Numbered from the stretch's first letter, positions 1-10,545 are shown. The stretch is 64,000 nt of DNA from Dactylosporangium fulvum (GCF_025137375.1 NZ_CP073720.1:372001-436000); one strand, 5' to 3'. Numbers and translations: made by a program. Notes: generated by a model from the letters alone, not told the origin.

Positions 1-932
1 GTGCTCGATCGTATGCCGCAACGTCTGGCGCCACCACGTCTCACCCAGCAACGCGTTGGGGATGGACCACCGGACGTACTCGGCCGCCACCCACACCGGG
101 TCGAGCCGGGTATGACCGATGTCGCCACGCGACGAATAGCCCAACGCGAGCCCGCCGTACTGCACCGCGGCGCCGAACACGAGCCCAGCCGTCATCAGCA
201 ACCCGGTGCTGTCGCGGCGAACCAGCAGCCGGACGGCCAGCAGCGGCAGGAACATCACCGAAAGTGGCGTAGTAAGTGCGACGAGTACCACCACCGTGGG
301 CGCGACGATCCGGCCCACCCGCCCGGCCGGAACCCACAGCATGAGCCAGAACAACGCGTACATGAGCGCGAACTGCAACGTCGCCAGGTTGTCGATGACC
401 GAACCGCCGTTGGGCCCCACACCGCCCTGCCCGACCGGGGCCACCACCAGTGGCGCCGCTGCCAACAGCCGGATCACGGCGGAGCTGACGTGACTGCCGC
501 TGGCCACGTACACCAGGACGGCCAGCAGCGCGGAGGTGAACGCCGCCTCGGTGGTCATCACGGCAGCCGCCCAGCTCACCGGCAAGAACGTGGAGACCTC
601 GGCGAACACCCGCGGGATCAGGTGAAAATAGCCGTTCATCGAGGTCGTCACGGCGTCCACAAAGGACATACTCAGGGCATCGGTGAGGAAGTACGTCCCG
701 TCCTCGGCCCAGATCGAGTCGAATGCCCCAGGTCCCCGTACCCGTGTCAGTCCCACGGCCGTGCCGGCGACCACCGCGGCCGCGGCCAGCCCGAGGCCAC
801 GCAGCGTGACCTGGGTGGGCCGGGCGTCGGGGAACAGGGGGCCGAACCAGCGTCGCAGCCGGTCCGGCTCCGCGCGGTCTTCTGCGGGAGGGGTGCTGCT
901 GCCTGGCGCCGAGGTGTCGGTCACCGCGGTCA
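1..932 (-). CDS. Polytopic membrane protein, 3' end outside window
   Basis: About 310 residues are visible, reading leftward off the window edge, so the C-terminus is missing. The start is ATG at 932, preceded by a good ribosome site (AGAGGAG). After a polar N-terminus of about 40 residues come several hydrophobic segments (first near residues 44-62), typical of a polytopic membrane protein. The stretch IWAEDGTYFLTDAL near residue 75 recalls acidic-loop motifs of GT-C-like membrane glycosyltransferases and related uncharacterised families, but I cannot assign a reaction. The long open frames on the other strand here are codon-bias shadows. Coding frame confident, function unknown. Confidence 0.75.
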
Positions 933-1323
933 TCTGGGCTCCTCTGCCATGACAGTCCGGTCAGCTGCCATGACGGTCGGGCCGGATCCGGTAACCCGGT
1001 TAGCGGCCCGCCCATGACCGTCACTGACAAGCTGTCCAGCCACAACAGCAAGTTCATTCGGTCACCGTTGGTCGAGCACCCACGGATCACCCACGCATGC
1101 ACCCGGTCCGGGCCTGCTGGGTGAAACCTGCGGGACGGTTTGTGGCGTATGTTCCGCAAGGCCGCCCTGACCGGGCAGCCCTTCGCCGACCGGGACGAGA
1201 TTGAGCAGGCCGCCGCTTGCCCGCAGCCGAATCATCGAGCGCCACGACTGCACCTTTTTCTGCTCGTCGGGCGCCGCCGTTGACCTCACGCGGAACGGGG
1301 CAAGGTCAGTGGGTCTGTTCGGC
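933..1323. other. Intergenic, no gene recognised
   Basis: This stretch separates the membrane-protein start from the MarR stop. An open frame on the minus strand (1062-1340) is proline/glycine-rich, matches no family I know and overlaps the MarR gene, so I do not call it. No clear terminator or repeat is seen. Confidence 0.5.
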
Positions 1324-1833
1324 TCAGGATTCGTCGGCACTCTCGATGACGGTCGTCAGCTTTTTGAGCAGCCGGTTCAAGCTGGTCAGTTCCTTGTCGG
1401 ACAAGGCACCCAACAGCTCCTCCTCGGCGCGGCCGCGCAGCGCCAATGCACGTCGCCAGACGGCTACGCCTGCACTGGTGGCCTCGATGTTCACGCTGCG
1501 ACGGTCGGTGGGACTGGGGGTGCGCTTGACGTAGCCGGCCTTCTCCAGGGCGTCGAGCCGACCGGTCATTCCGGCTGGAGATACGCCCAGATCTTCCGCG
1601 AGCGCCCGCGGCGATGCATGACCAGGAGTGTCGCGGATCATCAACATGTGCAAGGTCTCGTACTCGAAGTGCTGCAGACCCGCCTCCGTGACCGCAGTAT
1701 GGGTGCTGTCCCGGAAGTAGCGTGCGATCCGCGCGAGGCGGACCGTGGCGGCCTCGACCTTGTCGTCGAAGGGTGTGTCGATCCAATGGTCGCGCCAGCG
1801 AGCAACATGCCGATCGGCGAAGTCGTGGCCCAT
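1324..1833 (-). CDS. MarR-family transcriptional regulator
   Basis: A 169-residue protein of normal MarR length. A winged helix-turn-helix spans about residues 75-120: LAEDLGVSPAGMTGRLDALE is the recognition segment and TDRRS (109-113) is the wing carrying the conserved DxR. Such proteins are dimeric repressors released by small ligands. The gene is divergent from an MFS exporter, with only about 75 bp between starts. Two TTCG-N4-CGAA sites lie in that gap, one inside the exporter promoter. This arrangement strongly suggests that it represses both the exporter and itself. Inducer unknown. Confidence 0.9.
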   Translation of the reverse strand: MGHDFADRHVARWRDHWIDTPFDDKVEAATVRLARIARYFRDSTHTAVTEAGLQHFEYETLHMLMIRDTPGHASPRALAEDLGVSPAGMTGRLDALEKAGYVKRTPSPTDRRSVNIEATSAGVAVWRRALALRGRAEEELLGALSDKELTSLNRLLKKLTTVIESADES

Positions 1834-1852
1834 GACCGGATGCTAGCAGTCA

Positions 1853-1894
1853 TTCGGTAGCGAAAAGTTCGTTGACAAAAAGTTCGCCGCCGAA
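1853..1894 (+). promoter_or_regulatory. Promoter of the MFS gene with two TTCG-N4-CGAA operator candidates
   Basis: A consensus -35 TTGACA lies at 1872-1877 and a -10 TACCTT at 1896-1901 (18-bp spacing). Two copies of TTCG-N4-CGAA lie at 1853-1864 and 1883-1894. Their centres are 30 bp apart, about three helical turns, and the second sits between the -35 and -10 boxes, where a bound MarR dimer would block polymerase. Sites are read directly; MarR binding is inferred. Confidence 0.55.
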
Positions 1895-1907
1895 ATACCT
1901 TGCCGCT

Positions 1908-3158
1908 GTGACCGATGTCTTGCTCCCACCACGGGGTACGACCTCGCCCTGGCGCTCGACGCCCTTCCGCTGGCTGCTGACCGGGCGCACACTGATCGGT
2001 CTCGGGTCGGCGATCACTCCCGTGGCGATGGCACTTGCGGTGCTACATCTCGGCGGCTCAGCCACCGACCTGGGCCTGGTGGTCGCGGCGTATGCACTCG
2101 TCGACGTGATCACCACCCTCTTCGCCGGAGTGCTCGGAGACCGGTTCTCCCGCGCGTTGCTCATGCGTGGTGCCGCTGTACTGGCCTGCCTGTCCCAGGC
2201 CATTGTGGCGCTCAGCCTCGCGACCGGCCTGGCCAGCGTGCCGATGCTGGCCGTCATGAGCGCCGTCAACGGGGCCCTCGCCGCGATCTCCGGGCCAAGC
2301 TCCCGCGCCGTGCTCCCGCAGACGGTACCTGCCTTGGCGCTGCCGACCGCAGTCTCAGTACTGCGACTGTCGCAGAATACCGCCATGGTCGTGGGCTTCA
2401 GCCTCGCCGGCCTGCTGGTCGGGCTCTTCGGACCCGGTTGGGCGATCGCCGTGGACGCCGCGACGTTCGCCGCATCGGCAGTCTGCTTCGCTGCCATGAA
2501 GGTCGAACCCTTGGCTGAGCCCGCGGCACGTTCGGTGCTCAACGATCTGGGCGCCGGAGCGCGTGAGGTCTTCCGCCACACCTGGCTATGGGTGCTCATC
2601 GTGCAGGCGCTGATCTATCACCTGATGTATGGCGGCACCCAGGGCGTTCTCGGTCCTGTCCTGGTGACCAGGCTGTTCGGTGAGGCGGCGTGGGGCTGGG
2701 CCCTGGCGGCACTGATGGTTGGGTTCATGGTCGGCGGCGTCATCAGCCTGCGCTACCGCCCTGATCGAATGCTCTTCGTCGGTACGGCATTCCTCGTCCT
2801 GACCGCATGTTTTCCGCTGACGATGGCCTTGCCCGTTCCTTTGCCGGTCATCCTGCTCGGCGCCTTCCTGCACGGCCTCGGCCTGGAAGTGTTCAGCGTC
2901 AACTGGGACCTGGCGATCCAACAGAACATTCCTCCCGACAAGCTCGCACGAGTCTTCGCCTTCGACCAGGTCGGCTCGTTCGTGATGCGACCGCTCGGAC
3001 TGGCGCTCACCGGTCCCGTGGCCGAGAGCGTCGGCGAACGCAGCTGGCTCCTCGCCACCGCAGCCGTCATGACCGCGGCGACCCTCATGGCGCTGCTGCC
3101 CCCTCCGTGCGCAATCTGCGACGCCAGTCCTGAACAACCCCCCTGCACAACACCCTGA
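1908..3158 (+). CDS. MFS transporter (drug-efflux type)
   Basis: With the GTG start at 1908 the product is 416 residues, the usual size for a 12-helix major facilitator. I prefer this start to the upstream TTG at 1872, because that TTG is the first base of the -35 box and GTG 1908 is 7 nt after the -10, implying a leaderless mRNA. Repeated hydrophobic helices run through the protein. The segment GVLGDRFSRALLMRG around residue 75 fits the MFS loop 2-3 motif (GxLaDrxxrr), and the RYRP loop after the sixth helix fits the central repeat boundary. With the divergent MarR gene it probably exports a toxic compound. Substrate unknown. Confidence 0.88.
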   Translation: MTDVLLPPRGTTSPWRSTPFRWLLTGRTLIGLGSAITPVAMALAVLHLGGSATDLGLVVAAYALVDVITTLFAGVLGDRFSRALLMRGAAVLACLSQAIVALSLATGLASVPMLAVMSAVNGALAAISGPSSRAVLPQTVPALALPTAVSVLRLSQNTAMVVGFSLAGLLVGLFGPGWAIAVDAATFAASAVCFAAMKVEPLAEPAARSVLNDLGAGAREVFRHTWLWVLIVQALIYHLMYGGTQGVLGPVLVTRLFGEAAWGWALAALMVGFMVGGVISLRYRPDRMLFVGTAFLVLTACFPLTMALPVPLPVILLGAFLHGLGLEVFSVNWDLAIQQNIPPDKLARVFAFDQVGSFVMRPLGLALTGPVAESVGERSWLLATAAVMTAATLMALLPPPCAICDASPEQPPCTTP

Positions 3159-3261
3159 GAGTTCACGGGCATCGATCACACGTCGAGCACGTGCCGCGAG
3201 TTGCACGCAGGGCACAACGCGACAGCTGGTCACTACAGGTAGGCACGTCACCAGCAGCCAC

Positions 3262-3560
3262 GACGCCGGTAAGATCGATCTCCGGGTCGGCCCCGTCGCC
3301 GCGATCGGCATCGCGGTCATGCTCACGCTGCTGCCGGTGCTGTTGACGATCTGCGGCCGCTGGATCTTCTGGCCGCTGTGGGCCGTCGCCGTGGGGGCGC
3401 TGTCGGCGTTGCTCGCGGCCACACCACCGCTGGCCGGTACCCCGGATCTGCTGGCGCTCGCCGCGCAGACGGCGGGTGCCGGCGCTGCTGTTCCTGGGCT
3501 GGCGGAGGTCGCCGCCCGGCCGGGCAGCAGCCGACTGGTGACCGAGGCGCGTCGGCTGAC
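3262..3560 (+). pseudogene. Fragment of an MMPL-family transporter
   Basis: The plus frame through 3262-3382 reads GPVAAIGIAVMLTLLPVLLT followed by ICGRWIFWP. This matches the end of the first RND-like membrane domain of actinobacterial MMPL transporters (usually ...LTLLPALLxxxGRWxFWP). A few residues seem deleted inside the helix, and there is neither an MMPL N-terminus nor the second half. The following about 60 codons stay open (LWAVAVGALSALLAATPPLA...) but match nothing I recognise. Best read as a relic. Confidence 0.5.
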
Positions 3561-3576
3561 CCGGGTGCTTCAAAAG

Positions 3577-3609
3577 AAAAGGGGCGACGCACTTGGCGTC
3601 GCCCCTTTT
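3577..3609 (-). terminator. Strong intrinsic terminator after the sugar ABC ATPase gene
   Basis: A perfect 14-bp inverted repeat (AAAAGGGGCGACGC and its complement) flanks a 5-nt loop, ending in T-rich DNA when read on the minus strand (TTTTCTTTT). It begins 17 bp after the stop codon at 3626. The A/T-rich stem ends make it potentially bidirectional. Confidence 0.85.
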
Positions 3610-3625
3610 GGTGCTTGTTCTACGG

Positions 3626-4717
<1,092 letters not shown>

Positions 4718-4967
4718 GGCAGAGTGCCACCTTCCACCGGCAGGAACGTGCCGGACGATCCGAGTAGAAAGTTCTCCGCCAGCATCGTCGCTGGTCGGAG
4801 TTGTGGCAACAGTACGGGCTGACCAGCCTTCTGCCAAGGTCGGGATGGTCTTTTGGGGGATTTTGAGTGGGTCTGCTCGGTCTGGTCGGTGGGTATGTCG
4901 GAGGCGAAGCGGGGCCGAGGGCAAGTACGATCGGTGCGGCAGGCCGGCATCGTCGGCTTGCTGGCCG

Positions 4968-5040
4968 GCCGACGTGGCGCAATTGGTAGCGCACCCGACT
5001 TGTAATCGGAAGGTTGGGGGTTCAAGTCCCCCCGTCGGCT
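4968..5040 (+). tRNA. tRNA-Thr (anticodon TGT), likely integration site
   Basis: A complete 73-nt cloverleaf without encoded CCA. The acceptor stem GCCGACG pairs with CGTCGGC, the anticodon loop is CTTGTAA (TGT), and the T arm is GGGGG-TTCAAGT-CCCCC. The 3' half from 4999 to 5042 is repeated with three differences at 44621-44664. DNA to the right of the gene is accessory in character, which fits a tRNA 3' end used as an attachment site. Confidence 0.95.
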
Positions 5041-5042
5041 CT
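4999..5042 (+). repeat. Putative attL: 44-nt tRNA-Thr 3'-half repeat
   Basis: It runs from the anticodon loop to just past the tRNA end and matches 44621-44664 at 41 of 44 positions. Direct orientation and a tRNA 3' end are the usual form of attachment sites made by tyrosine integrases. Confidence 0.6.
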
Positions 5043-5406
5043 CCTGATCAAGCCATTGACCTGGTCTTTTGGCTCATGGTGGCGATCTTGGCGGGTCGCT
5101 GGAGCGGCCATTGTGCTCATTCTGTGCTCGGACGAGCCAATTTCGCGCCGGACGAACACGCTCGCGCTGGACGGATGCGCCCTTGCCGCTGATGGAACGG
5201 ATGGGCTGGTTGTGGTTCAGGACCGGGGGTGCTGTTACCCGTTTGTGGCCCCCGGTTTGGAGATCAATTTGGCGCCGGGGTCGGCCTGACTGTCTCGAGC
5301 GCTCCGGCTCGGTGAGCCGCTGCTATTCCAGGACGCTTTTCCAACACGACCCCCGTACTAGCCAGGGTTGTTCCTCGGTGGTCTCTCGAGGCGCTGCGCC
5401 CGAGGA
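5041..5406. other. Non-coding stretch right of tRNA-Thr
   Basis: I see no convincing gene. The open frames that run through here lack typical third-position GC bias. The region lies between the putative attachment site and the 3' end of a nuclease gene read leftward. Confidence 0.4.
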
Positions 5407-6688
5407 TCACCCGAGTAGGATCTCATCCGGCCGGCGGTACGTGATGGCGATGTCGTAGTCCCCGGTGACCGAGTTGAGAAGTGCGTTGAGGTCGCCGTTA
5501 TGGTCGGCGGCTGCCATGCGGAGCACCTGCTCGGCGAGGGTTTTTCCGTCGATGAGCACCAGAGGGTACTGGTCGTCGATGACTTCGATCTGTGCTTGTC
5601 GGGAGAAGACTCCGGTAGTCACGAAGACCCCGATCCATCCGCGTCGCAGGCGGGCGACCACCCGAGCGACCTGGTCGGGACTGATCGACGAGGTGGGAGT
5701 TACGCATTTCGCCTGGCCGAGGACTACCAGTGGGACGTTGTTGGCGGCTGTGCCTACGTCGAGCCGACCGACGAAGTCGACCCCGCCGTCACCACCAGGT
5801 CGGGTAAGCCAGCCGTCGTGGTACCGAGCGCCGGAGTGGCCCAGGACCTGGGCAGTGACCCGAGCGGCCAGCAACTCAAAGGCATGCTTGCGTCCGTCGA
5901 AGTGGGTGTACAGACGCTGAAGTAGCTCCGCTTCCGCAGAGCCAACGGCTGGGCGTTGGTCTTCAGCCGAACGCACGCGCGAGGATACGACGCGGCGTCG
6001 TACGCGAGGAATCGCGGCTCGACCGTCTTTGACCCAGCGCCACCAGGACGCGGGCGCGTGGCGGGCAGCCTGCTCAGCGTGGAGTGTCGGGTTGCGGCGG
6101 TCGTCGATCCAACGCATGTCGAGGGCGTCGCCGGTCTCCGAAAGATCAATGACTGCCAGGTCGAGCACAAGGTTAGGGAAGCTACGCCCTGTCTCCGGGT
6201 CGCGCTGCACGACGTGCTCGAGTCGTTCGATGATCGCCGCACCGCAGAACTCGATGTGCCCCTTGACGAGGCTGCGGCCACCTCGCCTGACCGTTGTGGA
6301 ACGATAGATCAGCAGTGGCGGTGCCTGGAGCCGCTCGCGCGAATCGGTGGCAGCGTGCAGTGCCCATGTGTCCAGCAGCGCACGGTTGCCTACTGTTGCG
6401 CCGGGAAGCCCGATCGTGGTCGGCTTGTGGTCTCCGTAATAGCGGACATGGCCATGGTCGAGGTCGAACTCGTCATGCCACGGGTTGGTGGCGTGCCCTG
6501 CTTTCCACGGACTCGACCGCAGGCTGATCACGGGCCGACGAGGTCTTTCAGGTGCGTCCACCATCGCTGCCACGTTGATACCGGCTTCGAGCATCAATCG
6601 TGGAATGTCGCCGGCTTCGGGTGAGGCGGTCACGAAGTGATAGTTGAGGTAACCGTCCAGCTCGACCTCAAGCCTGCTGTCGCCGATT
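5407..6688 (-). pseudogene. AspBHI-like modification-dependent restriction nuclease, 5' end cut by IS21
   Basis: About 425 codons are open, ending at 5407. The first clean start is GTG at 6633, but coding character continues upstream (IGDSRLEVELDGYLNYHF) straight to the IS21 end at 6689, so the original 5' end is probably lost. The N-terminal part (SSPWKAGHATNPWHDEF, YYGDHKPTT) resembles the base-recognition half of the AspBHI type. The C-terminal part has an Mrr-like PD-(D/E)XK core, GGDGGVDFVG followed by VVLGQAKC (D and QxK). AspBHI-type enzymes cut DNA carrying 5-methylcytosine. Translation from GTG 6633 could still give a shortened protein. Family assignment moderately sure, disruption likely. 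Confidence 0.6.
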
Positions 6689-6741
6689 TTTGAAATTTGA
6701 CCCCTTTTGGGTTCCGGAATTTTGACCCCTCCGGTGGTTGG

Positions 6742-7587
6742 TCAGTTGTGGTTGGTGCGGTTGTCTTTGTTGAGGAGTTCGCGGCGTTGGCGGGTGCGGT
6801 AGGAGTCGCCGGTGAGGGTGAGGACCTCGGCGTGGTGGACGAGTCGGTCGATCATGGCTGCGGCGACGACGTCGTCGGAGAAGGTCTCGCCCCAGCGTCC
6901 GAACGGCAGGTTCGAGGTGACCATGACGGAGCCTTGCTCGTAGCGGGATGCGATGAGTTGGAAGAACAGGTTCGCGGCGTCCTGGTCGAACGGGATGTAG
7001 CCGACTTCATCGATGATGATCAGTTTGTAGCGGCGGATCTTCTTCAGTTCGGCTTCGAGACGTCCGGCGTGGTGGGCCTCGGCGAGGCGGGTGATCCAGT
7101 TGCTGGCGGTGTCGAACAGGACGGAGTGCCCGGCCTGGGTGGCTTTGACGCCGAGGGCGATGGCGAGGTGCGTTTTGCCGAGGCCGGGTGGTCCGAGCAG
7201 GATCACGTTCTCGGCTTTCGCGACGTAGGTGCTGGTGGCGAGGTGGGCGAGGACGTCGCGGCGCAGTGAGGGCAGGTGGTCGAGGTTGAAGTCCTCGAGG
7301 GTTTTCACGGTTGGGAAGTGCGCGGTGCGGATGCGCATGACGGTGCCTTTGGACTCGCGGTCGGCGACCTGGCGTTGCAGCAGCGCGGCCAGATATTCTT
7401 CGTGGGACCAGTTCTCGTCCCGGGCCTGACCGGCGAGTTCTTCCCAGAACGCGCCGATGGTGGGGGTCTTCAGGACCCGGGTGAGGTAGGCGATCATCGA
7501 CGGCATCCCGTCCTTGATCCCGCCGCCGGGCCCGTTTCTGGGGCCGGTGGGCTGGGCTTGCTGGGATTTCGTCTTGGTGGTGGTCAT
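6742..7587 (-). CDS. istB: IS21 helper ATPase IstB
   Basis: A 281-residue AAA+ protein with Walker A GPPGLGKTH, Walker B LIIIDEVGYIPFD and sensor VTSNLPFGRWGE, all diagnostic of IstB (DnaC-like transposition helper). IstB binds DNA with ATP and activates the IstA transposase. Its start overlaps the istA stop by 4 nt (ATGA), implying translational coupling. Full length and apparently intact. Confidence 0.96.
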   Translation of the reverse strand: MTTTKTKSQQAQPTGPRNGPGGGIKDGMPSMIAYLTRVLKTPTIGAFWEELAGQARDENWSHEEYLAALLQRQVADRESKGTVMRIRTAHFPTVKTLEDFNLDHLPSLRRDVLAHLATSTYVAKAENVILLGPPGLGKTHLAIALGVKATQAGHSVLFDTASNWITRLAEAHHAGRLEAELKKIRRYKLIIIDEVGYIPFDQDAANLFFQLIASRYEQGSVMVTSNLPFGRWGETFSDDVVAAAMIDRLVHHAEVLTLTGDSYRTRQRRELLNKDNRTNHN

Positions 7588-8855
7588 TCGCTGCTCGCTC
7601 TCGTTGCTGTGCTGGTGGTTGGGTTGAAGTCGACGCCGAACAGGGCGTCGTAGTCGTGCAGGGCCCGCAGGGTGACCGGATGCCCGTCGCCGTGGTGGCG
7701 GGTGGCCGCGAGGCGTCGTTGGCGGTCTTCGGCGAGGGCGTGGCGCATCAGCTTCGCGGTCGCGGCGTGGCCCGGGTCGGTGATCACGCCGTGTTTGGCC
7801 CAGGACCGGTCGTGCCGGGCCACGACGGTGCCGTCGCAGGACACCGTCACCAGATGCGCCGTGGCGGTGACCTCGACGAACCGGCCGATGAAACGCGGGT
7901 CGACGGAGTAGTCGACGGTGTCGACCCGCACGTAGTAGTCCCGGCCCAGCCGGATCCGTTGCTGCAAACCGACTTGCGGCCCGACCGGTGGCAGCGGCAG
8001 CATCGCCGGGCGGTCCGTTTCGAGGAGGTCCACGGGCCGGCCATGGATCGAGCGGACCGTGCGGGTGTTCGCCGTGCTCCCCAGCCAGTCACCGAGCTGG
8101 GTGTTGAAGTCGGTGGGTGAGGTGAACCGCCTGCCGGGCAGGAACGACGTCTCCAGATAGCCGTTGGCGCGTTCCACCATGCCCTTGTATTCCGGGTCGC
8201 GGGGCGGGGCCAACTGGATGCGGGTGGCGAGGGTCCCGGCGAACGCCGCCGCCGGGGCGCTGACCCTGCCGGTCCCGCCGATCGCGGACTCCCGATCCCA
8301 GACCAGGGTCCGGGTGACGCGCCCGATCCCGCAGATCAGCAGCCACATCCCGGACAGGATGTCCCCGGCCTGCCGGGTCGGGATCATCGTCGCGGTCATG
8401 AACCGGGAGAACCCGAGCGTCATCACCAGCACCGGCAACACCCGGTCCTGACCCGCAGCGACCGGGATCCGCGGCTGCGGGAACCACAGATCGCACTGCG
8501 TGATCTGCCCCGGCTCATAGACGACCCGGTCGACCGGGTCGATCCCCACGTACTCCGGCCGGATCTGCGCCAGCCGCTTCTTCAACGGCGACAACGAATA
8601 CGGCCAGCCGATCCGCTGCGCGATCACCGGAACCGGCATCCGCGGCCACTCACCCAGCAACACCCGGATCCGCGGCTCGAACGCATCCACCACCGACCCA
8701 CGCGCCGGCCGCTCATACCGCGGCGGCCGATCCGACGCCAACGCCGCCCGCACCGTGTTCCGAGCCACCCCCAACCGCCGGACGATCTCCTTGATCGGCA
8801 CCCCCTCCGCCCGGTGCAAACGACGGATCTCTGCCCAGTCCTCCACGCTCAACAC
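7584..8855 (-). CDS. istA: IS21 transposase IstA
   Basis: A 423-residue DDE transposase. An N-terminal helix-turn-helix (IKEIVRRLGVARNTVRAALA, about residues 21-40) binds the IS ends. The integrase core shows the three acidic positions in context: QCDLWFP, WDRESA and KGMVERANGYLE. A small C-terminal domain follows. Family length is 390-510 residues, so it is complete. Start ATG 8855 lies 38 bp inside the right IS end. Confidence 0.95.
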   Translation of the reverse strand: MLSVEDWAEIRRLHRAEGVPIKEIVRRLGVARNTVRAALASDRPPRYERPARGSVVDAFEPRIRVLLGEWPRMPVPVIAQRIGWPYSLSPLKKRLAQIRPEYVGIDPVDRVVYEPGQITQCDLWFPQPRIPVAAGQDRVLPVLVMTLGFSRFMTATMIPTRQAGDILSGMWLLICGIGRVTRTLVWDRESAIGGTGRVSAPAAAFAGTLATRIQLAPPRDPEYKGMVERANGYLETSFLPGRRFTSPTDFNTQLGDWLGSTANTRTVRSIHGRPVDLLETDRPAMLPLPPVGPQVGLQQRIRLGRDYYVRVDTVDYSVDPRFIGRFVEVTATAHLVTVSCDGTVVARHDRSWAKHGVITDPGHAATAKLMRHALAEDRQRRLAATRHHGDGHPVTLRALHDYDALFGVDFNPTTSTATRASSE

Positions 8856-8893
8856 CCTCCAAGATCATCAGAACGGAGGGGTCAAAATTCAAA

Positions 8894-9450
8894 GATCCAC
8901 CGGGGGTCAGTCTTCCGGAAGCTGCGACAGCCTGCTGGCTCCCTGGGCATAGCGCATGACCTCGAGCATCGGAACTGGGCGGGCGTGATCCACCTGCACA
9001 TATTGGCTGCTCGCCCTCTGGGACGGTACTGGCGTTTGGAATAGCCTTCCTCGCCTGACGTGCCTATGCCGGAACTGTGAGGTGCACCGCTGGGCGACAT
9101 GCGCGGGTGCATCGGCGTCGGCTTCGCACCGGGCCGTCCTGCGGTGCGGTGGCGCGATTCCCCACGGCATGGACCGCTGTGACGAGCTCGTCAGTGAACG
9201 GCTTGCCGGCCGCGAGCACTCCAGTCCTGGCGCGGTGCACGGTCGTGACGGCTATTGGTCCTACGGGAAGGGGGCGATAGGGGGTCAGCGCTGGACGCGC
9301 ACCATAAAGTGTCCATAGTGGTTGGTGCGGCCAACACGGCGTAGCAACCTGGGCTGTGGATGCCCTGATCGGGTGCATCTCTGAGCTAGACGGAAAGTCG
9401 AGCCGGCCAGCCGCTGGCGAGCGTCGGTGCGGCCGGCTAAGGTACAGCCC
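8894..9450. other. Decayed coding remnants between IS21 and the methylase
   Basis: On the minus strand one frame reads QYVQVDHARPVPMLEVMRYA and ends at a stop near 8907. A second frame further right reads GPIAVTTVHRARTGVLAAG with good codon bias. They are out of frame with each other and have no clear start, so they look like pieces of one or two dead genes rather than an active one. I could not identify the family. Whether they once joined the nuclease gene beyond the IS21 is unclear. Confidence 0.35.
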
Positions 9451-10530
9451 ATGCCGAAGATCTTCCGCGTCGTGGACCTCTTCGCCGGATGTGGGGGGCT
9501 TACGGCGGGTCTTCGGAAGACCAAACGATTTACTCCCGTCGGTGCGGTCGAAATCGATCTGGCCGCGGCTGCCACATACGCCGAGAACTTCGGCGAGGAG
9601 CACATCCATCATGGTGGCATCGCAGAGTGGCTGGACGAGGGGTTAGCCCCGGAGGCCGACGTCGTCGTAGGCGGACCTCCGTGCCAGGGCTTTTCGAACC
9701 TGGGAAAGCGACTCGACGACGATCCGCGCAATGAGCTCTGGCGTGAGTACTGGCGTGCTCTCAATATCATCAAGCCCAAGGTTTTCGTGGTCGAGAACGT
9801 CGACCGGCTCCTGCGCAGCGACCAGTATCAGCAGATGAAAGCCGCTACCGAGAGTGAGGATCTCCGCGACTACGAGCTCCGCGCGGACGTCGTTGTGGCT
9901 GCTGCGTTCGGCTCGTCGCAGATCAGGCGCCGGGCTATCGTCATCGGTACTCACCGCGACTTGAAGCCCATCGACGTTCCGATCTCCGACCTGGGTCGGG
10001 AACATTGGAAGACCGTCCGAGAGGCTCTGGCCGGCGTGAGATCCTACGTACCCAAGCATCGGCAGGGCCTGCCTCCCGGATCTGTTACGCGGTTCGGCCA
10101 GTCGGTTCCCGGGCCGTTCCTCAGCCGCTCACTTCACATCACGCGTCACTACGAGGAGATCTCCCGAGAGCGGTTCGAGTACATTCCTCCTGGTGGCAAC
10201 CGATTTGATCTTCCTGATCGTCTCAAGTCGCCCTGTTGGCGCAAGCACACGACCGGCGCCGCGGACGTCATGGGCAGACTCAGGTGGGATCGGCCGTCAG
10301 TGACCATCCGGACCGAGTTCTTCAAGCCGGAGAAGGGGCGTTACCTGCATCCGTCTGAGGACAGGGCGTTGACCCACTACGAGGCCGCGAGACTTCAAGG
10401 GTTCGACGACGACTTCAAGTGGTGTGGCAACAAGCTGCAGATCGCCCGTCAGATCGGCAACGCCGTTCCTGTTGAGCTCGCGATGGCTATTGGGCAGCAC
10501 GTTGCCGATGCGCTAGACGGACAGAGCTGA
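9451..10530 (+). CDS. DNA (cytosine-5) methyltransferase
   Basis: A 359-residue enzyme from ATG 9451 (AAGG ribosome site 8 nt upstream); an in-frame GTG at 9427 is less likely. Motif I is DLFAGCGGLTAG (9-20, SAM binding), motif IV GGPPCQGFSN with catalytic C78, motif VI ENV (115-117), motif VIII QIRRR near 156, and motif X QIGNAVP near the C-terminus. It methylates cytosine C5 in a target set by the variable region (about 200-290); the target cannot be read. It converges on vsr and probably protects self DNA for the MORC/Z1 restriction operon next door, possibly also for the DISARM-like operon. Confidence 0.95.
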   Translation: MPKIFRVVDLFAGCGGLTAGLRKTKRFTPVGAVEIDLAAAATYAENFGEEHIHHGGIAEWLDEGLAPEADVVVGGPPCQGFSNLGKRLDDDPRNELWREYWRALNIIKPKVFVVENVDRLLRSDQYQQMKAATESEDLRDYELRADVVVAAAFGSSQIRRRAIVIGTHRDLKPIDVPISDLGREHWKTVREALAGVRSYVPKHRQGLPPGSVTRFGQSVPGPFLSRSLHITRHYEEISRERFEYIPPGGNRFDLPDRLKSPCWRKHTTGAADVMGRLRWDRPSVTIRTEFFKPEKGRYLHPSEDRALTHYEAARLQGFDDDFKWCGNKLQIARQIGNAVPVELAMAIGQHVADALDGQS

Positions 10531-10545
10531 GGGGCGCGGCAGGAT

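Larger units (their letters stand above)
6689..8893 (-). mobile_element. IS21-family insertion sequence
   Basis: The 16-bp ends TTTGAAATTTGACCCC (6689-6704) and its near-complement GGGGTCAAAATTCAAA (8878-8893) differ at one position. Just inside the left end lies a second copy of the terminal word (AATTTTGACCCCTCC), the multiple-repeat arrangement usual for IS21 ends. It contains istA and istB on the minus strand. Only GAT is shared by the two flanks, so a target duplication is unclear. Length about 2.2 kb, normal for the family. Confidence 0.9.

Noticed and set aside
41..1159. A 372-codon minus-strand frame at the left edge
   Set aside because: It overlaps the better membrane-protein frame on the same strand in another phase and is arginine/glycine-rich without hydrophobic segments.
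8907..9170. An 88-codon minus-strand gene right of the IS21
   Set aside because: Only the last about 30 codons look coding and no supported start exists; treated as a remnant.
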